Below are positions 57,945-64,000 of a DNA stretch of 64,000 bases, one piece after another. The position numbers were made by a program, and so were the translations under genes. The notes below the pieces were generated by a model. That model did no database searches. It was not told where the DNA came from and saw only the letters and a program-made list of their open reading frames with translations. The stretch is from the NCBI GenBank assembly GCA_003568315.1, contig PWYL01000004.1:26079-90078 (forward strand), written 5' to 3'. This DNA is from Mollicutes bacterium. GTDB lineage: Bacteria; Bacillota_I; Bacilli_A; Izemoplasmatales; Izemoplasmataceae. Positions within the stretch are counted from its first letter, which is position 1; every line of letters begins with the position of its first letter.

Positions 57945-59996
57945 ATGGGTAAACTTGTCATCGTCGAATCCCCGAGCAAATCGAAAACCATCAAGCAGTA
58001 TCTCGGAAATGATTTCGAGGTGCTTTCTTCGAAGGGACATGTCCGCGATCTGGCGATCAGCGGCCCCGGTGGACTCGGGCTCGACATCGAAAACAATTTC
58101 CAACCACGCTACAGCATCCTCGAGGACAAAGAGAAGATCATCGCTTCCTTGGAAAAGGCCGCGAAAAAGGCTGACGCGGTCTATCTCGCCACGGACCCCG
58201 ACCGGGAAGGCGAAGCGATCAGCTGGCATCTCAAAGAGGTCCTCGAACTCGACGAGAAGAACAAGGACGTTCATCGCGTCATTTTCAACGAGGTCACCAA
58301 GGATGCCGTACAGGAAGCCTTCGAGAAACCCAGGGGTATCGATGACCGCCTGGTCTCTTCGCAAGAGACGAGACGGATCCTCGACAGGATCATCGGATTC
58401 AAACTGAGCAAACTCCTCCAAAGCAAGATTCGCTCCAAATCGGCGGGCCGGGTCCAGAGTGCGGCGCTCAAGATGATCGTCGACCGTGAGCGGGAGATCG
58501 AGGCTTTCACCCCCGAAGAATATTGGAGAATCAAGGCGGCTTTCTCGAATTTCGAGGCGGAACTGTCGAAATTCAAGCAGAGGAAACCCCGTCTCGGGAA
58601 CGAAAAAAAGGCGGATGAACTGATCCAGGGACTGTCCGACCGTTTCACCGTCAAAAAGGTCAAGAAGAAGGAACGACGGAGAGCGCCTTATGCGCCGTTC
58701 ACGACCTCCTCGTTGCAGCAGGAGGCCTCGAACAAGCTCAACATGAGCGGCCAGAGGACGATGATCGTCGCCCAGAAACTCTACGAAGGTGTCGACATCG
58801 GCGAAGAGACCGTCGGCCTCATCACATACATGCGGACCGATTCCACCCGCTTGAGCCGGGCGTTCCAAGAGCCCGCCAAAGCTTTCATCAAGAAGCATTA
58901 TGGCGAGTCCTACGTCGGAGTCTACCGGCGCGGACAGAAAAAACCCCAAGGACAAGATGCTCATGAAGCCATCCGTCCCACAAACATCAAGCACCATCCC
59001 GACAAACTCAAGAACCGCCTCAAACGGGACGAATACCGTCTCTACAAGATGATCTACGCCCGCGCCGTCGCATCACTGATGAAACCGGCGAAATTCGAGA
59101 GCACGACCATCACGCTCGAGAACAACGACTGCGAATTCCGCGCCAAAGAACAACAACTCGACTTCGACGGCTATCTGAAAGTCTATGGCGAATATCAAAA
59201 AATCGATGTCGGCGACCTTCCCGATTTGCAAGAGGGCGACACACTTGAGCCCGAACGCATCGAGAAGAGCCAGCATTTCACCAAGCCCCCCGCCCGCTAC
59301 ACGGAAGCGAGCCTCATCAAGACCATGGAGGAGAAGGGAATCGGCCGGCCGAGCACCTACTCCCAGACCGTCTCGACACTCAAGAAACGCCACTATGTCC
59401 ATATCAAGGACAAGAAGTTCGTGCCGACCGAACAAGGACAACTCACCATCGACAAACTCGAGAAGTTCTTCTCCCGCATCATCAGCGTCGGCTATACAGC
59501 ACGCATGGAACGCGTCCTCGACGATATCGCCAACAACGACACCGACCACATAGAAGTGATCCGCGATTTCTACGACCGTTTCCTCCCTCTTGTCGAGAAA
59601 GCGAACAAAGAGATGGAGAAGGAGCCCCCGAAACTGACGGGCGAGAAATGTCCCGAATGCGGTCGTGACATGGTCTATCGCCAGAGCCGCTACGGCACGT
59701 TCGAAGCCTGCAGCGGTTTTCCGAAATGCAAATACATCAAGCCCGACGAGAACAAGCGGGAAGAACCAGAAAAGACCGGCATCACCTGTCCGAAATGCGG
59801 CAAGGGCGAGATTGTCCAACGCATCGCCCGTAAGGGCAAGAACCGGGGCAAGTCGTTCTATGCCTGCGACAATTTTCCCCGATGCAAGAACATCCTCCGG
59901 GGGAAGCCCACCGGAGAGCGCTGTGATAACTGCGACGATCTCATGGTGGAGACCGAAGAGGGAAGTATCGAATGCAACGACAAAAAATGTACGTAG
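57945..59996 (+). CDS. topA: DNA topoisomerase I
   Basis: Type IA topoisomerase of 683 residues that relaxes negative supercoils. Features are the TOPRIM domain (LVIVESPSKSKTI, then ATDPDREGEAISWHL), the catalytic tyrosine in GLITYMRTDSTRLS (about 294), and EAIRPTN. The tail holds three zinc ribbons: CPECGRDM...CSGFPKC, CPKCGKGE...CDNFPRC and CDNC...CNDKKC. ATG 57945 has GGGAG at good spacing. In Bacillus it neighbours dprA and trmFO; here it stands alone between prmC and the RNA locus. Confidence 0.97.
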   Translation: MGKLVIVESPSKSKTIKQYLGNDFEVLSSKGHVRDLAISGPGGLGLDIENNFQPRYSILEDKEKIIASLEKAAKKADAVYLATDPDREGEAISWHLKEVLELDEKNKDVHRVIFNEVTKDAVQEAFEKPRGIDDRLVSSQETRRILDRIIGFKLSKLLQSKIRSKSAGRVQSAALKMIVDREREIEAFTPEEYWRIKAAFSNFEAELSKFKQRKPRLGNEKKADELIQGLSDRFTVKKVKKKERRRAPYAPFTTSSLQQEASNKLNMSGQRTMIVAQKLYEGVDIGEETVGLITYMRTDSTRLSRAFQEPAKAFIKKHYGESYVGVYRRGQKKPQGQDAHEAIRPTNIKHHPDKLKNRLKRDEYRLYKMIYARAVASLMKPAKFESTTITLENNDCEFRAKEQQLDFDGYLKVYGEYQKIDVGDLPDLQEGDTLEPERIEKSQHFTKPPARYTEASLIKTMEEKGIGRPSTYSQTVSTLKKRHYVHIKDKKFVPTEQGQLTIDKLEKFFSRIISVGYTARMERVLDDIANNDTDHIEVIRDFYDRFLPLVEKANKEMEKEPPKLTGEKCPECGRDMVYRQSRYGTFEACSGFPKCKYIKPDENKREEPEKTGITCPKCGKGEIVQRIARKGKNRGKSFYACDNFPRCKNILRGKPTGERCDNCDDLMVETEEGSIECNDKKCT

Positions 59997-60036
59997 ACAA
60001 ATTGGGTTTTTGCCCGTATTTCATATGGAAGAATCC

Positions 60037-60063
60037 GGAAACGCCCTGAACAAGGGCCTTTCC
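60037..60063 (+). terminator. Hairpin downstream of topA
   Basis: GGAAA-C-GCCCT-GAACA-AGGGC-C-TTTCC, a stem with one C-C mismatch, 40 bases after the topA stop. No T-run follows, so terminator function is uncertain. Confidence 0.4.
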
Positions 60064-60103
60064 GTGAAAAGAGCAACTTGAGAGGGCATCTTTGCAGGCC
60101 ACC

Positions 60104-60118
60104 TTGACAGCGTGTCAA
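60104..60118. promoter_or_regulatory. 15-bp palindrome over the -35 box
   Basis: TTGACA-GCG-TGTCAA, a perfect 6-3-6 inverted repeat containing the -35 hexamer. Same TGACA-N3-TGTCA core as at 7886-7900. Could bind a repressor or activator; part of the symmetry comes free with a consensus -35. Confidence 0.4.
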
Positions 60119-60132
60119 AGCTATGTTACCAT
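60104..60132 (+). promoter_or_regulatory. Promoter of the structured RNA before ftsY
   Basis: TTGACA (consensus), 17-bp spacer, TACCAT. The predicted start falls near 60138-60140, exactly where the structured RNA begins. Confidence 0.75.
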
Positions 60133-60138
60133 TTACTC

Positions 60139-60254
60139 GCAATCGCAAGGTTGCAGCTTATCCCTTACATAGCATGGTGAATATTCTTATTCACACATCC
60201 CCTTCCTTAATCCGCCGCAAGGCGGATTTCCCTATGTAAGGGGTCCATTTTTTC
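60139..60254 (+). ncRNA. Candidate structured small RNA, unassigned
   Basis: The 392-bp stretch between topA and ftsY has no ORF but a compact RNA unit. Hairpin 1 is GCAATC-GCAA-GGTTGC (60139-60154). An 11-bp closing stem pairs CCCTTACATAG (60162-60172) with CTATGTAAGGG (60232-60242). It encloses hairpin 2 GTGAAT/ATTCAC (60177-60194) and hairpin 3 AATCCGCC-GCAA-GGCGGATT (60209-60228), a three-way junction. Hairpins 1 and 3 have GNRA loops. T6 follows at 60248. The strand between hairpins 2 and 3, ACATCCCCTTCCTT, is unpaired and complementary to ribosome binding sites, so an mRNA-binding sRNA is one possibility. It lacks the SRP RNA apical motif and I know no matching family. Confidence 0.6.
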
Positions 60255-60275
60255 CGACTCCCCCCTTCATACATC

Positions 60276-60310
60276 GGGCGGCGCCTTTCCAAGGCTCCGC
60301 CCCTTTTTCT
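60276..60310 (+). terminator. Strong terminator between the structured RNA and ftsY
   Basis: GGGCGGCGCCTT-TCC-AAGGCTCCGCCC, a long GC-rich stem with one mismatch, followed by CTTTTTCTT. It seals the RNA unit from the ftsY promoter. Confidence 0.88.
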
Positions 60311-60347
60311 TGTCGGGAGGCGTCATCTTCCCGCGGGAAGGGGAATG

Positions 60348-60356
60348 TGTTATAAT
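60348..60356 (+). promoter_or_regulatory. Extended -10 promoter of ftsY-ylxM-ffh
   Basis: TGT directly before TATAAT, 33 bases before the ftsY start; weak -35. Confidence 0.65.
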
Positions 60357-60388
60357 ACCTTTGATTCTTTGCTAGCGGGGTGTGAGCC

Positions 60389-61354
60389 ATGGGTTTCTTC
60401 ACCCGACTCTTCCAATCGGAAAAACGAAAGAAGCGTGCGCACAAATACCGTATCGGCATGGCCAAGACGCGTGAAGGCGTCTTCAATCGCCTGAACGAAC
60501 TTCTCCAAGAAGGGCGCGCCATCGACGAGGACCTTTTCGAGGAGGTCGAAGAACTCTTCATCACCGCCGACATGGGCGTCGAGACGGTGTTGGACCTCGT
60601 GGGTCATTTGCGCGAGACGGTGAAAACGAAAAACGTGAAAAACGCCGAAGATTTGAAAGAAATCATCGTCGGCGAGATGTTCAAACGTTATGTGAAGGAC
60701 GAAATTCTCGATACGAACCTCGCTGTCGAGGATGAGCCCTCGGTCCTCCTTTTTGTCGGTGTGAACGGTGTCGGCAAGACGACGACCATCGCCAAGGTCG
60801 CCCATCTTCTGCAAGAAGGGGGCAAGGACGTGATGATGGTGGCGGGCGACACCTTCCGTGCCGGCGCCATCAACCAGCTTAGGATATGGAGTGAGCGTGT
60901 GGGTTGCCGTTTCTTCGCGAAACCGGCGGGGACCGATCCCACGAGCGTCATGTTCGATGCCATCCTCGAAGCGAAGAGGGAAGGCGTCGACGTGCTCCTT
61001 TGCGATACCGCCGGCCGACTCCACAACAAGAAACACCTGATGGAGGAACTCGGCAAGATCCACCGCGTCATCGGCCGCGAGATCGAGAACGCGCCCCAAG
61101 AGACGTTGCTTGTCGTCGATGCGACCACCGGACAGAACGGACTCGCGCAGGCGAAGATATTCCATGAGGTGACGCGCCTCACCGGGGTGGCTCTCACGAA
61201 ACTGGACGGAACCGCCAAGGGCGGTATCGCGCTCGCCATCCGGGAAGCGATCGGGGTTCCCGTCAAGCTCGTCGGTCTCGGCGAAAAACTCGAGGACCTC
61301 GAATATTTCGACATCGAGGAATACATCTACGGCCTCTTTGCGGATGTGGTCTGA
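60389..61354 (+). CDS. ftsY: Signal recognition particle receptor FtsY
   Basis: The 321-residue SRP GTPase has the NG domain only: a short basic, amphipathic N-terminus (MGFFTRLFQSEKRKKRAHKY), then the N domain and the G domain. G motifs are GVNGVGKTTTIAK (about 125-137), AGDTFRAGAINQL, DTAGRLHNK and TKLDGTAKGG. The long acidic A domain of E. coli FtsY is missing, as in other Gram-positive bacteria. It docks SRP-ribosome complexes at SecY. It is the first gene of an SRP operon; ylxM begins directly at the stop (TGAATG). Confidence 0.97.
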   Translation: MGFFTRLFQSEKRKKRAHKYRIGMAKTREGVFNRLNELLQEGRAIDEDLFEEVEELFITADMGVETVLDLVGHLRETVKTKNVKNAEDLKEIIVGEMFKRYVKDEILDTNLAVEDEPSVLLFVGVNGVGKTTTIAKVAHLLQEGGKDVMMVAGDTFRAGAINQLRIWSERVGCRFFAKPAGTDPTSVMFDAILEAKREGVDVLLCDTAGRLHNKKHLMEELGKIHRVIGREIENAPQETLLVVDATTGQNGLAQAKIFHEVTRLTGVALTKLDGTAKGGIALAIREAIGVPVKLVGLGEKLEDLEYFDIEEYIYGLFADVV

Positions 61355-61678
61355 ATGGACGAATTGAAAAGACACGTGGAGATCGATGCTCTCCTTTCCC
61401 TCTATGAGCCGCTACTCACCGACAAACAAGCGAGCATCATGCGCTACTACTACCGGGACAACTATACCCTGTCGGAAATCGCGGAACTGACGGGGACGAG
61501 CCGGAACGCCGTGCATGACCATATCAAAAAGACCGAGAAGAAATTGCGTGAATACGAAAGGCGCCTCGGACTGAAAAAGAAGTCCGAAGAGCGGCATCGA
61601 CGCATAGACGAACTCAAGGATGAGATATCCGACAAGAATCTCCTTGAACTACTCGAGGAACTGAAAGAGGTGGATTGA
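61355..61678 (+). CDS. ylxM: YlxM/p13-like DNA-binding protein
   Basis: The 107-residue helical protein has a sigma-region-4-like helix-turn-helix (LLTDKQASIMRYYYRDNYTL, then SEIAELTGTSRNAVHDHIKK). The C-terminal part is charged and helical. The family is always next to ffh or ftsY and, in streptococci, its member modulates SRP activity. Its place between ftsY and ffh makes an SRP-related role likely. Stop is followed by the ffh start three bases later. Confidence 0.92.
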   Translation: MDELKRHVEIDALLSLYEPLLTDKQASIMRYYYRDNYTLSEIAELTGTSRNAVHDHIKKTEKKLREYERRLGLKKKSEERHRRIDELKDEISDKNLLELLEELKEVD

Positions 61679-61680
61679 AC

Positions 61681-63090
61681 ATGGCATTCGACCATTTGTC
61701 CGAACGTTTACAGATGGCCCTTCGCCGGGTGAGCGGCAAGGGCCGTCTGACCGAAAATGATATCGATTCGATGATGCGGGAGATCAGGCTTTCGCTTTTG
61801 GAAGCGGATGTGAACTTCAAGGTTGTCAAGGAGTTCACAGCCGAGGTCAAGAAAAAAGCCCTCGGCGAACGCATCCTGAAAGGTTTGAACCCTTCCAAGC
61901 AGGTGGTCAAGGTCGTCCATGAGGAACTGAAGGAACTCTTGGGCGGCGAGACCAGCGGTTTCGCGCTTCCCAAAAAGGACCGCGCCACCATCATGCTCGC
62001 CGGTCTCCAAGGAAGCGGCAAGACGACGAGTGCGGGGAAACTGGCGGCCTATTTGCGGAAGCATCACGAATCCGACCCCCTGCTCGTGGCTCTCGACACC
62101 CGTCGCCCCGCGGCGATCGAGCAGTTGCAGACGATCGGTGAGAAAATATCCGTCCCCGTGTTCGAAGAAGGCACAAAAACCCCGATATCGACCATCATCG
62201 CCGATGCTGAGCGGTTCGCCGAGGAGAACGGCCATGACGTCCTCATCTTCGATACGGCCGGCCGGCTCCACATCGACGAAGAGATGATGGATGAACTGAA
62301 GACCGTGAAGGATGAACTGGCTCCCGATGAGGTCTTGTTGGTGCTTGACGCGATGACCGGGCAAGACGCCGTGGCCGTCGCGAAAAGTTTCCACGAATCC
62401 CTCGGTCTCACCGGCAGCATCATAACCAAGCTCGACAGCGACACGCGCGGTGGCGCGGCGCTCTCGCTCAGGAAGGTGACGGGGGTGCCCATCAAGTTCA
62501 TGGGCCTCGGCGAGAAACTCGACGCGTTGGAAATCTTCCACCCCGAACGGATGGCCGGTCGCATCCTCGGCATGGGCGATGTGTTGACCCTCATCGACAA
62601 AGTGACCGAGAACGTCGACGAGGACGACATGTTGAGCATGGTCGAAAAGATGGCTTCGGGAAAATTCAACTTCGACGACTATCGCAAGCAGCTCAGGATG
62701 ATCAAACGCATGGGTTCGCTCGGCGGGCTCATGAAGATGGTTCCCGGTTTGAACAAGATGACGAAGAACATGGACATCGACGACAAGCGCCTCGTCCATA
62801 TCGAGGCCTTGATCGGCTCCATGACCAAAGAGGAGCGGAAACGTCCCGCGCTCGTCAAACAAAGCAGTTCCCGCCGCCGCCGCATCGCCCGGGGTGCCGG
62901 AAGGAGCGTGGCCGAGTTGAACCGGCTCATCTCCACACTCGACGAACAAGCCCGGGCCATGAAACAGATGTCCAAGACGGATCCGAAAAATGTCAATCCC
63001 GAAAATCCTTTAGCGGGCATGCCCGCCCCGAAACAGCCGAAAAAAAAGAAGAAGGGCAAAGGCAAAGGAAAAGGTGGGTTCAGGTTCTGA
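61681..63090 (+). CDS. ffh: Signal recognition particle protein Ffh
   Basis: The 469-residue SRP54 homologue has N domain, G domain (AGLQGSGKTTSAGKLA at about 108, DTRRPAAIEQL, DTAGRLHIDEEMMDEL, TKLDSDTRGGAALS) and the methionine-rich M domain from about 325 (MIKRMGSLGGLMKMVPGLNKM, RRRRIARGAGRSVAELN) that binds 4.5S RNA and signal peptides. The tail is Lys/Gly-rich (KKKKKGKGKGKGGFRF). Start ATG 61681 follows GAGGTGG. Its 3' end overlaps the convergent HAD gene by 11 bp. Confidence 0.97.
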   Translation: MAFDHLSERLQMALRRVSGKGRLTENDIDSMMREIRLSLLEADVNFKVVKEFTAEVKKKALGERILKGLNPSKQVVKVVHEELKELLGGETSGFALPKKDRATIMLAGLQGSGKTTSAGKLAAYLRKHHESDPLLVALDTRRPAAIEQLQTIGEKISVPVFEEGTKTPISTIIADAERFAEENGHDVLIFDTAGRLHIDEEMMDELKTVKDELAPDEVLLVLDAMTGQDAVAVAKSFHESLGLTGSIITKLDSDTRGGAALSLRKVTGVPIKFMGLGEKLDALEIFHPERMAGRILGMGDVLTLIDKVTENVDEDDMLSMVEKMASGKFNFDDYRKQLRMIKRMGSLGGLMKMVPGLNKMTKNMDIDDKRLVHIEALIGSMTKEERKRPALVKQSSSRRRRIARGAGRSVAELNRLISTLDEQARAMKQMSKTDPKNVNPENPLAGMPAPKQPKKKKKGKGKGKGGFRF

Positions 63091-63106
63091 CCTGACCCAC
63101 CTTTTT
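63070..63106. terminator. Bidirectional terminator inside the overlapping 3' ends of ffh and the HAD gene
   Basis: AAAGGTGGGTTCAGG pairs with CCTGACCCACCTTT (14 bp, one bulged T), loop TTCTGA. It has a T5 run on the plus strand and interrupted A-runs on the other side. The stem lies within the last codons of both genes. Confidence 0.88.
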
Positions 63107-63910
63107 GAAATGCTCTTTCAAATAACGTTCGACGGCACGTTCCTCATGAGAGAAGGGGCTGACAAGGTCGGCAGCCGCCTTGACCTCTTCAGGGGCGTTT
63201 TTCATCGCCACACCGGTGCCGGCGTATTCCAACATCTCGATATCGTTCATCCCGTCTCCGAAAGCGATGATGTTCGCTTGTTCGAACCCCATATGTGTGG
63301 CCACGTGTTCGAGGGCGCGCCCCTTGTTGGTCAACGGGGTGTAGAGCTCGATGATGAACTGGTAGTCGTCGCCCCAGTTACGCGTGCGGGCCTTGCCGGC
63401 ATGGTGGTTTCGGACATATTCCTCGATGAGATGGCCCTCATGCTTCCGGGCGATGATGATGAAGCCGTTCGTTCCGCTGGGCAATGTGCCCCGGAAATCG
63501 CCCACGTGGAGTTTCGTGTCCCCGAAGAGATGGAGGAGGTCCTTGACATTGTCGGTTTTCCGCAGAAGATAGATGTCGTCCTTGATTTCGCAGAAGGCGT
63601 TGTAGATGTGGGGTTCCATCGCCGTGAAGACATCGAGGACGACGTCTTTTTCCAAGCGGATATTGACCTCCTCGAACGAAGGGTTGTTCCTCCAGGTGAT
63701 GAGACCGCCGTTGTAGTTGATCATGGGCGAATTGAGCCCGAGAGTCCGATGATAGCGGACGCTGCTTCTATAGGGACGTCCGGTCGCGATCACGGGGACA
63801 TGTCCCGCGGCCTTCAGGCTCGCGAGATAGTCGCGTGTGGATTCTTCCAGCGTCTCCCAATCATATAGCAGTGTACCGTCCAGATCGAGTGCGATGAGAT
63901 AACGGTTCAT
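63080..63910 (-). CDS. HAD superfamily hydrolase, Cof/IIB type
   Basis: The 276-residue protein has the HAD motifs: DLDGTLL (residues 8-14, nucleophile aspartate), a serine/threonine-type motif II in VPVIATGRPY, a conserved lysine (NKGRALEHV) and the acidic motif IAFGDGMNDIEML. Large cap of C2 (Cof) type. Such enzymes dephosphorylate sugar phosphates or flavin/PLP compounds; substrate not readable. The start is the CAT at 63908-63910 with GGGTGA ahead; the track start 63946 extends across its own promoter. Confidence 0.88.
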   Translation of the reverse strand: MNRYLIALDLDGTLLYDWETLEESTRDYLASLKAAGHVPVIATGRPYRSSVRYHRTLGLNSPMINYNGGLITWRNNPSFEEVNIRLEKDVVLDVFTAMEPHIYNAFCEIKDDIYLLRKTDNVKDLLHLFGDTKLHVGDFRGTLPSGTNGFIIIARKHEGHLIEEYVRNHHAGKARTRNWGDDYQFIIELYTPLTNKGRALEHVATHMGFEQANIIAFGDGMNDIEMLEYAGTGVAMKNAPEEVKAAADLVSPFSHEERAVERYLKEHFKKVGQVRT

Positions 63911-63925
63911 GAAATCACCCAGAAC

Positions 63926-63954
63926 ATTATCGCACAGAGCTCCCACTTTGGCAA
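63926..63954 (-). promoter_or_regulatory. Promoter of the HAD hydrolase gene
   Basis: Minus-strand TTGCCA, 17-bp spacer, TGC-GATAAT (also extended -10), 16 bases before the start codon. Confidence 0.65.
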
Positions 63955-64000
63955 ATCTTCATCCCGCCTCGACGACAAGCGACCCGTATGTATGCTATAA

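Noticed and set aside
60139-60254. Structured RNA before ftsY as the SRP (4.5S) RNA, suggested by its position next to ftsY-ffh
   Set aside because: The conserved apical loop region (GGAA...AGCA internal loops) is absent on both strands, and the fold is a three-way junction rather than a single hairpin.

Overview
The window is ordinary chromosomal backbone, with no mobile elements, rRNA, tRNA or CRISPR. It holds about 69 protein genes, almost all on the plus strand and very tightly packed, often with ATGA or TGATG start/stop overlaps. The gene orders are those of Bacillota: rplR-rpsE-rplO-secY-adk-map-infA-rpmJ-rpsM-rpsK-rpoA-rplQ; ecfA1-ecfA2-ecfT-truA; tmk-holB-ricT-yabB-rsmI-metG; gltX ... 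cysS-mrnC-rlmB-sigH-rpmG-secE-nusG-rplK-rplA-rplJ-rplL-ybxB-rpoB-rpoC-rpsL-rpsG-fusA-tuf; rpsF-ssb-rpsR ... gdpP-rplI-dnaB; ftsY-ylxM-ffh. UGA is a stop and UGG encodes Trp, so the code is standard. Coding sequence is visibly GC-rich, especially at third positions. L30 (rpmD) is missing from the spc operon, GdpP and L9 are fused, and several Bacillus linker genes are absent. I infer an uncultured, GC-rich relative of the Acholeplasma/Izemoplasma side of the Bacillota. That placement is an inference, not proven.

Layout. 1-6.7 kb: tail of the spc and alpha ribosomal operons with secY, adk, map and infA. 6.8-7.9 kb (minus): a PLP-dependent cysteine-synthase-family enzyme with a palindrome at its promoter. 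8.0-11.7 kb: ECF transporter core (two ATPases plus EcfT) followed by a TruA carrying an extra N-terminal domain. 11.7-13.3 kb (minus): a ZnuBC-type metal ABC pair. 13.5-19.5 kb: DNA replication, RNA modification and MetRS. 19.6-25.6 kb: rplM-rpsI, GluRS, a cold-shock protein, CysRS, Mini-III, RlmB and a SigH-like sigma factor. 25.6-42.1 kb: the secE-nusG-L11-L1-L10-L12-rpoBC-str supercluster, with candidate L1 operators, an L10 leader and attenuator. 42.2-48.6 kb: TatD, a lipoprotein HtrA, a nitroreductase, YchF, a membrane protein, CinA and an alpha/beta hydrolase. 48.6-54.4 kb: rpsF-ssb-rpsR, a minus-strand queuosine-precursor transporter under a preQ1-I riboswitch, the GdpP-L9 fusion and DnaB. 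54.5-60.0 kb: MATE pump, RF1, PrmC and topoisomerase I. 60.0-60.4 kb: the only gene-free stretch above 300 bp, holding a promoter-driven structured RNA candidate. 60.4-63.9 kb: SRP receptor, YlxM, Ffh and a convergent HAD phosphatase.

Together these genes supply translation (ribosomal proteins, factors, tRNA ligases, release and modification enzymes), transcription (RpoA, RpoB, RpoC, NusG, sigma), protein export (SecY, SecE, FtsY, Ffh) and replication (DnaB, Ssb, HolB, Tmk, TopA). Small metabolite and ion uptake systems are interspersed. The most interesting signals are the orphan structured RNA before ftsY, a 15-bp palindrome shared between that RNA promoter and the cysteine-synthase promoter, the TruA fusion, the GdpP-L9 fusion with a strong internal ribosome binding site, paired L1-binding-like hairpins around rplK, and an RpoB rifampicin-pocket substitution.
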